Of a stretch of 6,821 bases of DNA, positions 6,208-6,821 are shown piece by piece. The stretch is from Thermoleophilia bacterium UBA5186 (lineage in GTDB: Bacteria; Actinomycetota; Thermoleophilia; Gaiellales; Gaiellaceae). Within the stretch, counting starts at the first letter, position 1, and each line of letters begins with the position of its first letter. A program made the position numbers and the translations under genes. The notes under the pieces were generated by a model. It did no database searches. It was not told the origin of the DNA and saw nothing but the letters and a program-made list of their open reading frames with translations. The DNA is taken from positions 1 through 6,821 of the forward strand of contig DHWI01000059.1 of assembly GCA_002413095.1 (NCBI GenBank), written 5' to 3'.

Positions 6208-6821
6208 TCAGGAGAAGGTGACGAGCGCTTCGTCCGTCTGGCGCGCTCCCGCGCGGCATGCGAGCCGGCCCAGGCCCGCGAGCCGGCCGCAGTCGAACCT
6301 GCGGTCGGTGACGACGGCGAGCGTCCGCCCGTACCACGCGTAGCAGTCCGGGCGCTCGCCCGGGCGAAGCAACGCGCAGCCGCGGATGAGCTTCAGCTGG
6401 CGCCGAGGCTCGCGCGCGAGGACCTGCACCTGCGCGCCGCGCAGGCAGCTCGCGACGTCGCGAGCGGGCAGCTGCGCGCACAGCCGTGCCTGCGCGAGCG
6501 GATCGCCTCCGAGCTGCAGCGCCGCGCCGCCGACGCAACCCGAGCGTTGCAGCCGGCGCAGACCTCGACAAGCGCGGAGGACGTCGGCCGGCGAGTTGAT
6601 CGCCACCTTCGTCTGCTCGACGAAGTAGCGGTACCAGCACGGCCGCACGAACCAGAGGTGGCCGTTGCAGACCGAGCGCGGAGACGTGTCTGCCCGCGGC
6701 CCCGGGCGCGTCGTCCCGTCCGCGCCGCGCAGCGAGATCCAGTAGTCGTGGAATGCGCCCTGCGCGCAGTCGGGCGCCTCGTTCGGCCCGAGCCGCCGGC
6801 ACGCGGCCACGGCCTGGCGCA
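6208..6821 (-). CDS. Cysteine-pair repeat protein, partial (5' end beyond window)
   Basis: Unrecognised protein; its frame is open to the right edge, so the N-terminus is probably outside the window. A GTG at 6810 is possible but would cut into the first repeat unit, so numbering from it is only for reference. Cysteines lie at 4/15, 48/58, 81/92, 111/122, 145/156 and 174/185. Every one is in a pair with 9 or 10 residues between, and five pairs follow C-x2-L-x7-C-x2-[G/W] exactly. This suggests tandem disulfide-linked helical hairpins in an exported protein, but the N-terminal signal cannot be checked. Third codon positions are almost all G or C in this frame, supporting it over the overlapping 6197-6802 frame, which is Arg/Ala-rich and unstructured. 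It ends 24 bases before the mannosyltransferase gene, so co-transcription is likely. A function cannot be named. Confidence 0.75.
   Translation of the reverse strand, partial: RQAVAACRRLGPNEAPDCAQGAFHDYWISLRGADGTTRPGPRADTSPRSVCNGHLWFVRPCWYRYFVEQTKVAINSPADVLRACRGLRRLQRSGCVGGAALQLGGDPLAQARLCAQLPARDVASCLRGAQVQVLAREPRRQLKLIRGCALLRPGERPDCYAWYGRTLAVVTDRRFDCGRLAGLGRLACRAGARQTDEALVTFS

Noticed and set aside
6197..6802. 201-codon minus-strand frame overlapping the cysteine-pair protein
   Set aside because: Its product is Arg/Ala/Pro-rich with no pattern, whereas the frame ending at 6208 has regular cysteine repeats and almost all G/C third positions.

Overview
This is a very GC-rich bacterial window with GTG starts, 1-4 base gene overlaps and almost no non-coding DNA. 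The codon use, the divergently arranged high-GC acyl-CoA-type enzymes and the general protein style fit an actinobacterium, and my best guess is a Thermoleophilia-type lineage (Solirubrobacterales or Gaiellales). That placement is inferred from style and was not computed. No RNA gene, insertion sequence, CRISPR array or prophage signature was seen, and no gene-free stretch reaches 300 bases.

Left part (1-3866, minus strand): a complete branched-chain-amino-acid-type (HAAT family) ABC importer operon, read right to left as livG, livF, livH, livM and then the 5' end of a livK-like binding-protein gene that runs off the left edge. The two ATPases come first and the binding protein last. The last gene has its own strong Shine-Dalgarno, as expected when the binding protein is needed in excess over the membrane complex.

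Middle (3899-5461, plus strand): starting only 32 bases from livG and divergent from it is a metallo-beta-lactamase-fold hydrolase gene, coupled by a GTGA overlap to a MaoC/NodN-like hot-dog dehydratase gene. Immediately after it lies a 52-residue ORF with a C-x-C-x3-C-x-C cluster and a Trp/Phe/Tyr-rich tail. It fills what would otherwise be an intergenic gap, and its stop codon shares a CTAG tetranucleotide with the stop of the convergent gene.

Right part (5458-6821, minus strand): a polyprenol-phosphate mannosyltransferase (DPM1-type GT2) gene. Upstream of it, and probably in the same transcript, is a cysteine-rich protein gene cut by the right edge. All twelve of its visible cysteines fall into six pairs with nearly constant spacing, which looks like an undescribed disulfide-paired repeat.

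The two items most worth following are the small four-cysteine protein (5303-5461) and the paired-cysteine repeat protein (6208-6821). The rest is recognisable transport and metabolism.
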